DNA of 64,000 bases from Protea cynaroides (lineage: Eukaryota > Streptophyta > Magnoliopsida > Proteales > Proteaceae), in the NCBI GenBank assembly GCA_028583415.1, contig CM053269.1, forward strand, positions 79,289,567 to 79,353,566, read 5' to 3'. Positions 31,340 to 43,769 of this stretch are shown here, piece after piece. The translations under genes and the position numbers were made by a program. The notes below the pieces were generated by a model. That model did no database searches. It had not been told where the DNA came from and saw only the letters and a list, made by a program, of their open reading frames with translations. How positions within the stretch are numbered: position 1 is the stretch's first letter; each line of letters begins with the position of its first letter.

Positions 31340-34146
31340 TATTGATGCTTTTGTCCTTGTTTGGCCAGCCATGGGATCAGACCATAATCCCCTCATTGTG
31401 AATACTGAAGCTGGGATTTCTAAAGGGATGAGACCTTCAGATTTGAGTCGATGTGGTTACGTCACCCTGATGCTATAGGGCCACTAGAATTGGTTGGGAA
31501 GGACGTTCTTTGGACTCAACTGGTCATACTTTCTTTTCTAAACTTCAGTAGAGCAAGAACACTTTCAAGAAATGGAATGTCGAAATTTTTGGCAATGTTC
31601 AAGATCTGATTTTGCAAATCAAACTAAAGCTTCTAAATATCCAAAGCATTCCAACTGCTGACTTCAACCAAATGGAGGAGTCGACTCTTCTTAAACAACT
31701 TGATGAACTTCTTCTTCATGAAGAAATGATGTGGGGCCCAGAAATCCAGAATAGAGTGGTTTCAGAGAGACAAAAATACAAGGTTTTTCCATGCAACTAC
31801 AATTCAGTGAATTTGTAAGATTCTCCACCTCAAATTGCCAAATGGAACCTGGACAAAATCTGATTTGGATGTCTATGAGGTAATAATACATATCAAGAAT
31901 TCTTTTATTACTGCTGGTATTAAATATAAGAGTTTTATCGGATACTCAATCTTATTTTCTCAAATATTTCGAGAGAGCTCAATGATCGATTGTGTAGTAT
32001 TCCCGAAAAGGAAGAAATTAATAAACAATGCTATGGCCCCCACAAGAGCCCTGGACCAGATGGCTTCCCACCCACATTTTTCCATAAATTTTGAGATATT
32101 TTCAAAAAAGAATCATCAATTTTGTCCAAGACTTTTTTCCAAAATGGACAATTGCAAAAGGACCTTAACAAAAACTTATTTCTATCTCATCCTTGATCAG
32201 TTTAGACCCATTAGTCTTTGTGGTGTTTGCATCAAAGTTGTCTCTAAAATCCGAATGTCTCAAAGGAGCTTTGGGTCAAGTCCTATCTCCCTCACAATCG
32301 ACTTTCATACCTAATAGGAGTATCTACGACAATATCGTCATTGTACATGAGGCATTCTATTACATAAGAAAGAAGAAGAAGAAGAAGAAAGGAAAACTTA
32401 AATTTGTGGGCTTGAAACTTGATATGCAAAAAGCATATAATAGATTGGAATGACCCTTCATTGAAGGAGTTTTACTTAGGATGGGTTTCCATTCCCATTG
32501 GGTCCAACTTGTTATGAGATGCATCACTTCAGTCTCTTATACTCTTATTGTTAATGGCGTTGAGAGGGGTGACTTCACTCCTTGTAGACGGATTCTCCAA
32601 GGAGATCCCCTCTCCTCAACTATTTTTATCCTTTGTGCCTCGGCCTTATCTTCAATTGTCCAACACTCTGTTGATACTGGTACTCTCAATGGCATTAAAA
32701 TAAGGAATAGATCTAGCCCCTTTACACATCTTTTTGCCGATGATTATCTCATATTCTCTCAACTGAATCTAAAGGAGATTATGCATTTAAAGGACTGATT
32801 GGACCTCTACTGCAGAGCTTCTGGCCAAAATATAAACTTGAAGAAATCAAGCATGACATTCAGTCCTAATACCCAATCCCGGTTCAAGCGATGGTTTTTC
32901 TAGACTTTTTAAAGTCTCCTATGGTGATGTGCCCACAAAGTACCTTGGTCTTCCTTTAGAATTTGGCATGTCCAAGAAGTGTTGTTTTAAAGGCATTTTT
33001 TAACATACTTCTCTAAGAATTTTCAATTAGAAGAGCAAACTCCTATCTTATGCAGGCAAAGAGGTACTTCTTAAATCTGTTATGTTGTCTACATCAAATT
33101 ATGCAGCATTAAATTTTAAATTACTCTTATCACATCACCACTCCATTAGAAAGGAGGCAACAAATTTCTTTTAGCTTGATGATTGTAAGAAGAAGGGTAT
33201 ACATTGGATTGCATGATACAGATTCTGCAAATCAAAGGAGAAAGGAGGACTTGGTTTGAGAGATCCCTTTATTCTAAGTATGATCCTCTTCACAAAATTA
33301 GCTTGGAGATTATGGTCTTCTCCTTCTTGTAATTGGGCCCAAATCTTTAAATCTATTTACTTTCTTAATTCGGATTTTCTTCAGGCAAAATTGGGAAGCC
33401 AGCCCTCTTGGGCTTGGAGAAGCATCTTAAAGGTAGAAAATTTATTACCTAAGAACTTATATGGCAGTTTGGATTTGGTGACAAAATTAAGATTTGGGGA
33501 GATAATTTGATACCTTTTATTCCTGGCTTCAAGCTTCCTTTTGACAAGCCTCTGAAAATGTCCCTTTGAATGGGTTTTGGATCTAATTGATCCTCTCAAT
33601 CGAATCTGAAAAGTTGATCTTATTGATGAGTTGTTTCCACAACATATTAAGCAGGTTGTTCCTCAAATCCCTTTTAAACTTAACCTGGCTAAGGATAAAT
33701 TGGTTTGGAATAGAGACAAGTTTGGTAGATTCTCGGTAAAATCTACTTACCATCTCATTTCCAATTTTTTTTTAGAATCAAAAGAAAGATAAGGCTTTAT
33801 CCTCTCGAGTGGCCTTTTGGCAGCTTGTTCCCAAACATGTTGGCAACGTATTTGGTCCTCTCTCACCCTTCCAACAATTAAATCTTTTATCTGGCGAGCT
33901 TGTGTTGATGGGTTGGCCTCTGGGGAGGAATTAAAGCATAGACATATTCTTGTGGTTGCTGGTTGCAGGGGGTGTGATGCTGAAATAGAGTTTATTTTTC
34001 ATATTCTGCTTACATGTCCTTTAGCTAAAGTTATTTGGTTTGGATCTTCTCTATCTTAGAGGATTCCTCAAAGCATAGATCTCTCCTTACCCTAAAATGG
34101 ATCTACAACTAGGATCCCTTGTTCTAATCCTTTAAACATTTGTCTA
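31340..34146 (+). pseudogene. L1-type LINE 2, main part (endonuclease end, RT, zf-RVT)
   Basis: Starts inside the endonuclease 3' end (GSDHNPLIVNTEA near 31375), so it is 5'-truncated. The reverse transcriptase shows RALDQMASHPHF near 32045, FRPISLCGVCIKVVSKI near 32200, VGLKLDMQKAYNRLE near 32406, CRRILQGDPLSSTIFILCAS near 32585 and the catalytic FADDYLIF at 32733. zf-RVT parts follow: GLRDPFILSMILFTKLAWRLW near 33250 and PTIKSFIWRACVDGLASGEE near 33870. There are many stops and shifts. It is split at 34151 by a solo LTR and resumes at 35545. Confidence 0.85.
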
Positions 34147-34151
34147 TCCAC

Positions 34152-35544
34152 TGATAAGTGTGTGATTTTTATATTTTTATTCCCTTTGAACTATCTTTTT
34201 TAATGTGTTTTATGCCTTATTGAACTGAATATGATGAATTTTATTAATTTCACATATTTTATAGACATTGTGAATTAATTGTTAAAAGATAGAAAAATTT
34301 CAGCATCCTTAATATTGACGTTCTGAGTTTCATATAGGTTTTTGACATGAAAAGGGTTTCAGGATTGAAAATTTGTCTTCAGTAAAGTTGTAGAGGACGT
34401 CTCAACCATTTTGGAATGGTATTATGGAGAAAAATTCGAGTCCTTTTGGGTCTCCAAACGTGGCTTCAAAGTCTGATACGAAAATCTAATCGAATCTGAA
34501 TTGGATAGTCCTCTGATCTGATTAAAGCATTTGATGGTGGATGTAAATTCCATAAAGAATCTCCTAATCAAATTAGAAAACCTAAACCTATAATAGAAGA
34601 CTCCAAAGAAGAAAAGAAGACTGCATAATTTCAGAATTCTAAATAGAGAAGGACTCCTAAACAAAGAAGAAATCTTATTCAAAGAAGGAGTTATAAGTTA
34701 CAAAGGATTGTCATGTTTTATACATAAAGCACTAGTGTGATAATCAATCTCTCTCTCTCTCTCTTTTGTTAGAAATTTTTCTATCTCTGAAAGGATTGTA
34801 ATGTCTAGCTAATCTTCTCATTTAGTTCAAGGGGATTTTGAAGCCCAAACTCATGTAGTTTGAATAATTCAGTAATGACATGCTGAATCAGTTAGATTAA
34901 TATTAATTGCTAGATCTAGAATCTGTGATATGTAATCATCCTGATTCTAATCACAAGTAGCAAACAGTGGTAGATGATTATGTCTAAGTTTTCGTCTCAT
35001 CGTTGTGAATAATATAATCTAAGTTAAATAATCTCCGCTTATGTGTCATTGTTGCTTAAATTAATCTGTTTTCCATCCTCTTAATGCTGCTATTAAATTA
35101 AACATTGAGAGCTTATTCAGTATTGTTCAATGGTTAGATCTCTTTGAAGAACTTGTTTTAGTAGAGATACTTAAGGAAAAACTCGAGTAATAGAGCTTAT
35201 TGTTATCTAGGGTCTTTAATTCTAATTGGAAGGAAAAAGTTAATGTTACAATTAATTTTACTCATTGCATGTGTGGATGGATATTGAATCAAGAAATGAA
35301 TTTTCTCATCTAATTATCTTTCTATTTAAATTCTGTCTGTTTACTTTCAATTTGATTCAAACAATCAAACTCCCCCTTGTTATTGTGTTTAATTAGCATT
35401 AATTAGTATATTTAGTTTGAGTAGAATATAAATTTTAATCAATTCATTCTCTGTGGGATCGATCTTTGCTTATCCTATTTACAGTTTATTAATCAGATCA
35501 GTAAAAAAATATTTAATTAAATTGGTGCATTCGACACGCCACCA
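34152..35544. mobile_element. Solo LTR inserted in LINE 2
   Basis: A 1393-bp TG...CA unit (TGATAAGTGTGTG to CACGCCACCA) flanked by a perfect 5-bp target duplication TCCAC at 34147-34151 and 35545-35549. LINE 2 coding sequence resumes directly after it. It has no internal region. The TGATAAGTGTG start and a TTCTCTGTGGGATCGA block near 35447 resemble gypsy-class LTRs, which is inference. A CT repeat occurs near 34746-34764. Confidence 0.9.
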
Positions 35545-35549
35545 TCCAC

Positions 35550-36285
35550 TCTTTCACTCTTGCAACATTTTTTTTGGCATCTTTGGAATGCTTGAAATGA
35601 TCTGATTTTTCAGAGGTAGGTTTGGACCCCTTCAGAGATTATCCATAATGCTGAAACTGCTTTTTTGGAATTCTCTCAATCCTCTAAGAAGTTATATCCT
35701 TTAATCAGATGGAATTGCTTAACCCCCTCTCAAGTTTGCAAATGGAAACCTCCTCTACAAAACTGGGTCTCAACACTAATGCATCTTTAAATGAAGAAGA
35801 AATGGTGGGAGGCATTGGATTTAGCAGTAGGGATTCCCTTGCCAACCCCATATTTGCAATTTCCTAGAATATCATATGTTTGTTGCCGAAATTGGCTAAG
35901 GCCCTTGCTATTCGGAAGGCCCTTTAATTTGATCATGAGAATTGTTTTTTACAGATCATCTTGGAATTGGACTGCCTCTCCTTGATTTAGAATTTTTTGG
36001 ACCCTTCCAGTCCCTGTGATCTAGATACCCAACCAATCAGAGAGAATATTATTTACCTTGCTTCTTTATTTGATGCATGATCATTTTACTTTATTCCAAG
36101 GGAGGCTAACACTGTGGCCCATTCCTTGGCTAGGAAGGTCGTGTCATTATCGGGGATGATAAACTGACCCATTTCCTCTCCATGGCTTCATGACCTTGTT
36201 GCACTGAAGTTTTGGCCCATTTCCTCTCTAGGTGTGATTTGCTCTTGGATGAGAGATTTTTTTTTTCTCTATGGTTTCTAGTTTT
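35550..36285 (+). pseudogene. LINE 2, 3' part (RNase H-like domain)
   Basis: Continues the LINE after the LTR: LLQHFFWHLWNAWNDLIFQR near 35570, WKPPLQNW near 35742 (start of the RVT_3 RNase H-like domain) and ANTVAHSLARKVVSLSGM near 36105, the usual end motif. Frames are broken. It adjoins an unrecognised ORF region. Confidence 0.75.
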
Positions 36286-36322
36286 GCCAATTTATACATG
36301 TCCATCTCTAACAAATGAATAA

Positions 36323-36858
36323 CTAGATCTTTTCCCTATGAAGGGCAGATGGAGAAAATGTTTTGTTGGACTGAAGTACTCTCTTTTTTTTTTTTTTCCC
36401 AGTGATCTCATATTTGATCTGAGATCCATTTATCATGCATCTCATGTTTGTAAATGATGTACCTTTGTAAGATATTTGGTTCTTTTGTCCACTTGGTGAC
36501 ATGTCTGGCTCCAACTCATTTTGTAATGATTGGTTGAACTGCAGGTATGATTTATGATCGTTCGATGCATTCTTGGAACATCTCATGGAATCTTGTTGTA
36601 GGTTAAGCAATTTGATAGCCTCTTCAACATATATATATTGAGAGTACTCTTGTGTTTCCAAGCCAATCATTTGAAGTTTCTCCAGGTAGGTTGGATTTTC
36701 TTTTCCCAAAAGACCAAGTGGTGTAGAAGTTCAGGAGATGGCACATCGTCTAAATCATCATTAGAGTCAAAATTGACTGCACACATGGAGTAGGAAGAAG
36801 TACAAAATTGAGGAGAAATATTTGGAAAGATACAAAGGCACCATAGTTGAAGTCCCAA
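36323..36858 (-). other. Unrecognised broken ORF, possible gene fragment
   Basis: Two overlapping minus-strand frames (36858-36667 and 36709-36323) read as if one protein were split by a frameshift: an acidic FDSNDDLDDVPSPELLHHL stretch, then ENPTYLEKLQMIGLETQEYS and an Asn/Gln/Ser-rich tail, then lysines. Composition resembles a disordered plant regulatory protein, but I do not recognise it. It may be a captured exon or chance. Confidence 0.3.
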
Positions 36859-37199
36859 GTAGCGTATTTTTTTTTATTTGACAGAGCATATTAGATTGGA
36901 CTTGTCGACAAACATATCAGACTTGAACCCATACATGGACAACCTATTAGATTCTGGTAATAGCAAGCTAGGACAAAAGAATTCGTCTAAGTGATTTCAG
37001 TTGGGTATAACGCGTTCAGCAACAACCTATGATTTGTTGTGGGACTAAATCTTTATTCAGACCTCCACTAGTAAGACTCGTTGTGCCTTCCTATCAACAA
37101 GTGCTTGATACCTACCATTCTGATCTATATCCCAGTTTGGGTTCGATGCAACTCTGTTTTATACCCTAGTTTGGGTTTCATGGAAATTCATAATCAGAC

Positions 37200-37690
37200 T
37201 GCTTCCTTTTGAGTCCAATGTTATACGGGTTCATACCCCAGTTTGGGTTTCAATGGATTTCATCAGTGGACTCCTCCATTTTGAGTCCAAGGAATCTTGG
37301 TTCATTCCCCAATTTGGGGTTCATTAGACGCTCCCAGCTTGGGTCCAATGTAATTCTGGTTCATGTCTTGGTTTGGGATACATTGAAGTTCATCATTGGA
37401 TTGCTCCCAGCTTGGGTCCAATGTAATTTTGGTTCATGCTTCAATTTGGGGTTTATTGAACTTCATCATTGGACTACTCCCAATTTGGGTCCAATATATT
37501 TTTTGTTCATGCTCCAATTTGGGGTTCATTAAACTTCATCATTGGACTACTCCCAATTTGTGTCCAATGTAATTCTAGTTCATGCCCCAGTTTGGGGTTC
37601 ATTAAAGTTCATCATTGGATTGTTCTGTCCAATGTAATTCTAGTTTATGCCTTAGTTTGGGGTTCATTGAGTTTCATTTTTGGCTTGTTC
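37200..37690. repeat. Tandem repeat, about 72-bp unit
   Basis: Six to seven diverged units, each with a phrase like GTTCATGCCCCAATTTGGGG, TTCATCATTGGA and TTGGGTCCAATGTAATTCT. The CCAATGTAAT landmark recurs near 37346, 37419, 37491 (variant), 37563 and 37629. A plus-strand ORF through it is repetitive and not a recognised protein. Confidence 0.75.
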
Positions 37691-37954
37691 CATATGCTTA
37701 GAAAGTTCTTCTTCTTTTTTTTCAGATCATGCGTGGTGAGAAATGGAAAGTCAATTCTTGAGAGTGTGGAATTTGACATTCCATTAGCCAATAAGGCAGA
37801 AGCGCCGATGGTGTGTATAGCAAAATCACAGCTGAAGGTTTTATAGTTTCTGAATCTTGGACAAATCCTACTGATAGGAAATGAGGAAGACTTATCGCTC
37901 GCTATTCTCGATGAGTGATTCTGACTTACAACATTGGGCTTTGATTGATAGATA

Positions 37955-38350
37955 TGGATCAGACTATGATGGATAGAGACAGATTAACTTTGAATTGGTC
38001 TCAATTGATAGAGACTAGATTGCCTTTGAATTGGTCTTGATTAATAGAGATCAAGATTGACTTTGAATTGGTCTCTGATTGACGGAGATTAAGATTGACT
38101 TTGAATTGATCTCCGATTGATAGAGATAAAAATTGACATTATGTTGGTCCTTGATTGATAGAGATAGAGTATGCCAGATTTAGACTGGGTTCTAATTGCT
38201 AGAGATGACGGGTTAATTGAGTTGGGTTCTAATTAAAAAAGGCCAATGATGACAATCATGGACTGTGCTCTAATTACTATAGACAACGGATTAATCGAAT
38301 TAGGCTCTGATTGATAGAGACTATGGATAATTGGGCTGTAATTGCTAGAG
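37955..38350. repeat. Tandem repeat, about 50-bp unit
   Basis: Units like GATTGATAGAGAT...GACTTTGAATTGGTCTC recur from about 37955 to 38165 and in more decayed form to about 38350. Confidence 0.65.
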
Positions 38351-38356
38351 ACAATG

Positions 38357-38575
38357 GATTGATCGAGTTTAGATGATTGGGACTCTCCTTGATTCCTACA
38401 TAAACCGGAATATAAAGCGGAGGTGATGGTTGAAGAGACCTGGGGCTAAATTGTGACATTGAGTTCATATTAATTAAACTCTCCTCAATTCTGATACGAG
38501 CCGGAACCTGAACTGGAAGTGATGTCTGAACAGGCCTAGGGGCTAATCAAGAGATTCGAGTTTAGATGAATTGAA
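38357..38575. repeat. Tandem repeat, about 110-bp unit, two copies
   Basis: Two copies share GAACTCTCCT/GGGACTCTCCT, a ...CCGGAA... block, GAAGTGATG/GAGGTGATG and GGGGCTAA. Confidence 0.5.
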
Positions 38576-38841
38576 CTCTTCATAATTCATTCTTTCAGTC
38601 ATGAAGAACACCACTCTCAAGACCAGAAAAATTATGACAATCAATAGGAAAAGGGTGGAAAGACTTAGTAGGAAAAGAGGATAAAACTGAGTTATGAGAA
38701 GGTGTGTTAATCCATCTCTAAAACACCCCAACATCAGTAAATGGGGAGGAAATAGACTTTATGTTAACAAAGGTTGAAGAGGAAGGTTTAAAAGGAAAAA
38801 CTGACTCGTTGAAATTACATGATGAGAAATGTAAACCCCCC

Positions 38842-40181
38842 TGTTTTAAAATCCAAACACCTGTAGCCCTAATGGAGATCACCGTAACCCAAGAAGATGC
38901 ACTCCACAGACCTTGGTTCTAACTTAATTTTCACATAATGTCGTAAATAAGAACCATTGACATTCGAATACTCTTAACATGGTGTAATCTCGAAACTTTA
39001 ATCTCGAAACTTACCCAAAAGGACATGTAAAGGTGTATCCAGACCAAGAGTTGTAGAGGGTAGCCTATATATTGATGATGAACACAGCAGCATTGAAAGC
39101 CTCTGTCCAGTATCGATTATGCATAGATGCATGAAACATCATAGCTAAACCCAGGTCCACTAGATTTCTATGCTTGAGCTCAGCTATACTATTTTGTTAC
39201 GGAATCACTGGACATGAAACATGAAGAATAATACCAGAACTTTGTAGATGATCTCGAAATTTAGTGCTTGAAAATTCACCTCCTCCATCACAATGAAAAA
39301 CCTTTATCTTTATTTCAAATTGTCTTTCCACCATTGACTGAAATGCTAGGAAGACTTAGAAAAATTAGATTTTCATTTCACTGGATAAAACCAACTAAAC
39401 CTAGAAAAATCATCTACAAACAAAATGTAGAACCTAAAGTAAAACACTGTTTGTAGGGGCAGGTCCCCATAGGTCACAGTGAACTCTTTCTAAGGGAGCA
39501 GCACACCTAGTAAAACTAGAAAAAAAGCATTAAACATGATTTACTCATTTGACAGCTAGTACAAATATCTGATTCTTTGGACTTAGAATCAGTTACAGTT
39601 GTTACACCTTTATTAGACAAATGAGTAACAATACTCTTCTGAGAATGGCCAAGACACAAATGCCAGATGTGACTTGTAGTTGTATGAAAACAGAAGAAAA
39701 TAACACCTCAAACAGATCATCCTTTGCAGCATTCTGTAAATCAAATTCGGGAACAGATACACCACGAGTAGTAGTAGTACAAGAAACAACAACATTATTC
39801 TTTGAACAAACCATATCAGTGAAAGCATAAAGACCACTGTGTCTAGTCCCCGAAGCCAAAACCCTTTTGCTCTGGTTGTCCTTAATGATAAGAAGCCCAT
39901 TAGAGTCAAATTCAAAGAAACAGGGATAATCGGTTGTGAGTTTAGAGACGGATAGTAAATTCTTTTTAATCTCTGGGACTATAAGGACATTTTTTAATGG
40001 TAAAATTGATTGACCATTTGTAATAACACCAGTTCCTCTGTGTGATATTGAAGCCTGATTTCCATTACCCATTAGCACTGAGTCCATACCAAGATAAGAT
40101 TCATGAGATAGAAGGTTACTTGGATCACCAGTCATGTCTGCACTGGCACCTGTCTTTGGAATCCAAAGGTTTGTTGGATTT
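38842..40181 (-). pseudogene. Ty1/copia pol fragment (protease end, GAG-pre-integrase, integrase)
   Basis: Minus-strand translation from 40181 gives a protease site reading WIPKTGAS, where copia proteases have DSGA/DTGA, so the catalytic Asp is lost. It continues with LPLKNVLIVPEIKKNLLSVS and SGTRHSGLYAF (GAG-pre-integrase region). Further left, in several frames, come the integrase core pieces FVDDFSRFSWFYPVK (near 39410), FHCDGGGEFSS (near 39295) and YWTEAFNAAVF (near 39110). Homology ends near 38842. It lies in opposite orientation to, and directly abuts, the copia LTR at 40182. Reverse transcriptase is absent. Confidence 0.8.
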
Positions 40182-42208
40182 TGTGTTGTCATTGTTGACA
40201 ACTTGGCTGATGTGACAGTGTTTGTGAGCATTCAGTCAGAGAAATAAGGAGAGAGAGTGTTAGTGTAGGAGAGAGAGTATTAGTGCAGTAGCAAAGATGG
40301 AACAACCTCGTATGTGTGTTCTATAGTGTTCTACATGTGTTTCAGACGACTTGCAATGAGTTGAATGAGATTTTACATTGATTTTGATGAGAGAGAGTGT
40401 CTATGGACCCCACTGGTGATGTGGTATAGTTTCTGATGATGTGGTCGAGTTTCTAATGATGAGGTAATGTTGCGCATGTTGCGACATCTTGAAGCATTAC
40501 ATGAAGAATGAAAATGTAGAGAGAGAATGAGGAGAGAGAAATAGGAGAGAGAAAATATTGGTGGGTCCCGCAGCAGGTTCATGAAAATCCGACACTGGAA
40601 AGATGTAGAGCGTCGAGTTATCTTTCCAACGCAATTTGAATCACTCAATTCCGACTTCGGATGAGAGAGATATCGTAATTTTTGTCGGATCGCTCAAATA
40701 AGTCATTAATACATTTGTTCGGGGGTATTTTCGGTAAGAAAATTTTGAAGACCCTACATAAATGGCTCAGAATGAGCCACGTCGTCAAGATCCGCATCTG
40801 ATGGCTCAGATTAAGGTGGGCTCGAGTGTAGTGCGGCGACAACATTGAGATTCCATCGCATGCAATCTGATTGGACAAACGCAAGTTAATATGGTGATTC
40901 CTATTATATGAAACTGGTTCTTAATTCCGTGTGGCGCACGCACGGTACTATGCCACGGTTGATCCAGATCCAACGGTCCATCTAATCTCCGATCGCGCCT
41001 GACACGATTTATCCAAATCTAAAGATCGCAATCAAATCCCGCCTTTTAAAGGCTTATCCGACGGTCATATATAAAGATCCTTCTTCGTCCAATGGGAACT
41101 CGATAGCGCAAAAGGCGGCAGCACTAAAGTGTAGCCCGAGTGCATCGTATGGCTCCGAAAGATTCTATTTTGAATTTTCTGATTGGTCGAACTTCAAACT
41201 GACATAACTTCTTCATCTGAGCTCTAAATCGGTCTGTTCAAGTTGTAGTTACCATATTTTTGGATGCTCTATACATTGGGCGCCATTTGGAGTTGTAAAA
41301 AAGAAGAGAAAAATTAAAAAGAGTGTTTTAAAGGCAGAGAGAAGGATTTGTAGGGTTTCGTGCCCTGTGGGAGTGATTAATCACCAACTACCACTTCTCT
41401 GTGCATCAATGGAGTGTTAAATCCCTGTGAGAGGTCAGTAAAGCTTTTATTTTCACATTCATGGTGATTATGGGTTGTGTGGAAGAGATTGGAAGCCTAT
41501 GAGCAATGTGTGTTCTGTGAATCAATCTCTATCAACATTGAAGGCTATTGAAGAGTACCTGAGGGCAATGTGAACCTTGAGAGATATTGTTGGCCATTCA
41601 AAAGCATTGTTTGTGAGATTTTTCAATTCCTTATCTATTTATGCTTTTAATTTATTGTATGCTAGCATAGGTGCAAATTGTTGAATACCTAGCTAGTAGG
41701 AAAATTGTAAGGCAAATTTATAAGCCTCAAAAATTGTTATTTGTTTCTCGTGGGTGCGAGTTAAGTGTGGTGTGTTCAGTGGGTGCTGGACATTGGTTGT
41801 TAAACCTGAATCTTAGCGTTGGTGCGCCCTCTTAGTTTTATGCTGGGAAAACCTAGGGTTAGTATCCTTGTCTTGTAAAAGACTAAAAATTGAGTGTTGA
41901 GTAAATACGGAGCTCGTTAGGCATTACTCCATGGACTAGCCATCACACACTGTGTTGGTGACCCATGTATATCCTATGTTGTGGACTGTCTTTATTTTCC
42001 TATATATTTTGGAGTGCATGGAATGACTTGCAGGATGTGTGTACAAATCTGGTAGACCTGGCCACTGAGTGGTAGCAAGGTAGATTTGCATACGCTTGTG
42101 TATGTATAAAAGAATATATCTCCATCAGCTCTAGACAACAGTAAAATAATTAGGGAGAATTTTCAGACACTGATTCACCCCCCTCTCAGTGTCATATCAA
42201 GTTCATCA
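40182..42208 (+). mobile_element. Ty1/copia-type 5' LTR, family A, copy A2
   Basis: A 2027-bp LTR starting TGTGTTGTCATTGTTGACAA and ending GTTCATCA, three bases before the primer-binding site. It shares start, CCTGACACGATTTATCC block and CACTGATTCACCCCCCTCTC end block with A1, but lacks the GC-rich 60-bp repeats. Confidence 0.7.
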
Positions 42209-42210
42209 AT

Positions 42211-42222
42211 TGGTATCAAAGC
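42211..42222 (+). other. Primer-binding site of the second copia element
   Basis: TGGTATCAAAGC, one base off the common TGGTATCAGAGC. Confidence 0.75.
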
Positions 42223-42273
42223 TACAGGCTCAGTGACCGCTTAATCAGCAACTGAGAATATCAGAATAAAGAT

Positions 42274-43769
42274 ATGGCACCAGGAGAAGGTTTTAACATG
42301 CCCCCATTGTTTAATGGGACATAATTTGTATTTTGAAAAAGAAGAATGAAGATCTACATAGGGTCTCTTGGGTTTGATGTTTGGGCTTCTATTGAGAATG
42401 GCTACACTCCTCATGATACGAATGCTCTCACTGCAGTAGACAAATTTTTTTTTGAAAACAATAGAGAGGCGCTTAATGCTATTCAAGGGGGATTAACAAA
42501 CAATGAACTGGCTAAAGTAATGGACTGCAAGACAGCAAAAGAGGTCTGTGATAGATTGATCAACATATATGAAGGAGATAAGAAGATCAAGACTGTTAAG
42601 CTACAAACATTCAGAGGTCAGTTTGAGAACCCAAAGATGAATGAGGATGAGACCATTGATCAATACATGAACAGAGTTAATGAAGTGGTAAATTCCATTA
42701 GAGGATTTGGTGAAGACCTAAAATGTCATATTATCTGTCAAAAAATTTTAAGATCTCTTATTCCTAAATTTGAATAAAAAATATCAGCTCTTGAAGAGAC
42801 TAAGGATTTAGAACATGTGACTATTGATGAGATTCATGGAGCCTTGACAGCTTTTGAGATGAGAGTTGATCCAAAAACCTATGTTGATAAACAAGTTGCC
42901 TTCAAGGCCATGAAGAAGCTGAAGATTTCTAAAAAACCAAATGAAGAAGAAAGTGAAGATAATGCCACAGCTCACATTACGAGAAAATTGAAGGGTACAA
43001 GAAGGTAGAAGAATAAACTCCCATTCAAGTGCTTTAATTGTTGTAAGGTTGGACACTTTGCTGCAAAATGTCCAAAGAGGAATAAATTTGACAGTGATGA
43101 TGAAGATGACAGCAATGACAATTACAAGGCCAAGAGCTTCAAGAAGAACAAGTCTAAAAGAAAAAACTTTATTTCCAAGAAGAATAGTGACACTTAAGAT
43201 GATGACTCGGATAATATTTCAGAGGGTGAGTCTAGTGAAGCTTTGTTCATGGTTTTCCTTGAAGAACGGGAAGAGAACAAAAATAAAGAATTTAGCTTAA
43301 ACAACATTGAAGAAGATGAGAATGAAAAATCAAGCTCAAGCAGTGACGAAGAAGATGAATTAAATTTTGAGGTAGAGTTTCTAGCAGCTATGAAGGAACT
43401 TAACAAGAAAAGGAAAAACAACAAGTTTGTTTCAAAAGAAATTAAAAAACAAAAATAGTTATTTAAGAACTGAGAGTTCAAGATGTAGAGTCCAAGAAAA
43501 TTATTGACAATCTCAAGACTCAGCTTGGATAGGTATCTACAGACCATTCCAGTGTACTGACTGAGAATGCAGATTTAAGAGTTCAACTTGAAATACAAGC
43601 CCCTGTGATGAGTAAATTTGAAGAACTTGAGAAGGAATTTATTCAATTGAAAGCAAAAGTGACTGAGTATGATAAAGAAGAGATTGAAAGATAACAAAAA
43701 TTGAATCAACCTGATGAGCCAAGAAACACTCATTTGCACCATAGTAGCAGCAAGCTAGATGGAATTATA
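42274..43769 (+). pseudogene. Ty1/copia gag, degenerate by in-frame stops
   Basis: From ATG 42274 the frame stays the same to 43458 but has stops at 42322, 42334, 42775, 43006, 43195 and 43456. Recognisable parts are PPLFNG, the UBN2-type region (GGLTNNELAKVMDCKTAKEV, LQTFRGQFENPKM, TIDEIHGALTAFEMR), and a CCHC knuckle CFNCCKVGHFAAKC near 43030-43071. The tail is Lys- and Glu-rich, likely coiled coil. It is related to the gag at 11198. A single frameshift follows 43458. It is cut at 43769 by a TIR element, and the remaining gag-pol is missing. The last 500 bp are duplicated at 50313-50816. Confidence 0.85.

Noticed and set aside
37200..38575. CRISPR-like array
   Set aside because: Units are contiguous, diverged and without unique spacers, and the genome is a plant nuclear genome.
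11198..43458. Reassigned stop codons in the copia gag frames
   Set aside because: Stops of all three kinds occur, the DMP and UGT exons use a normal code, and C-to-T decay explains them.
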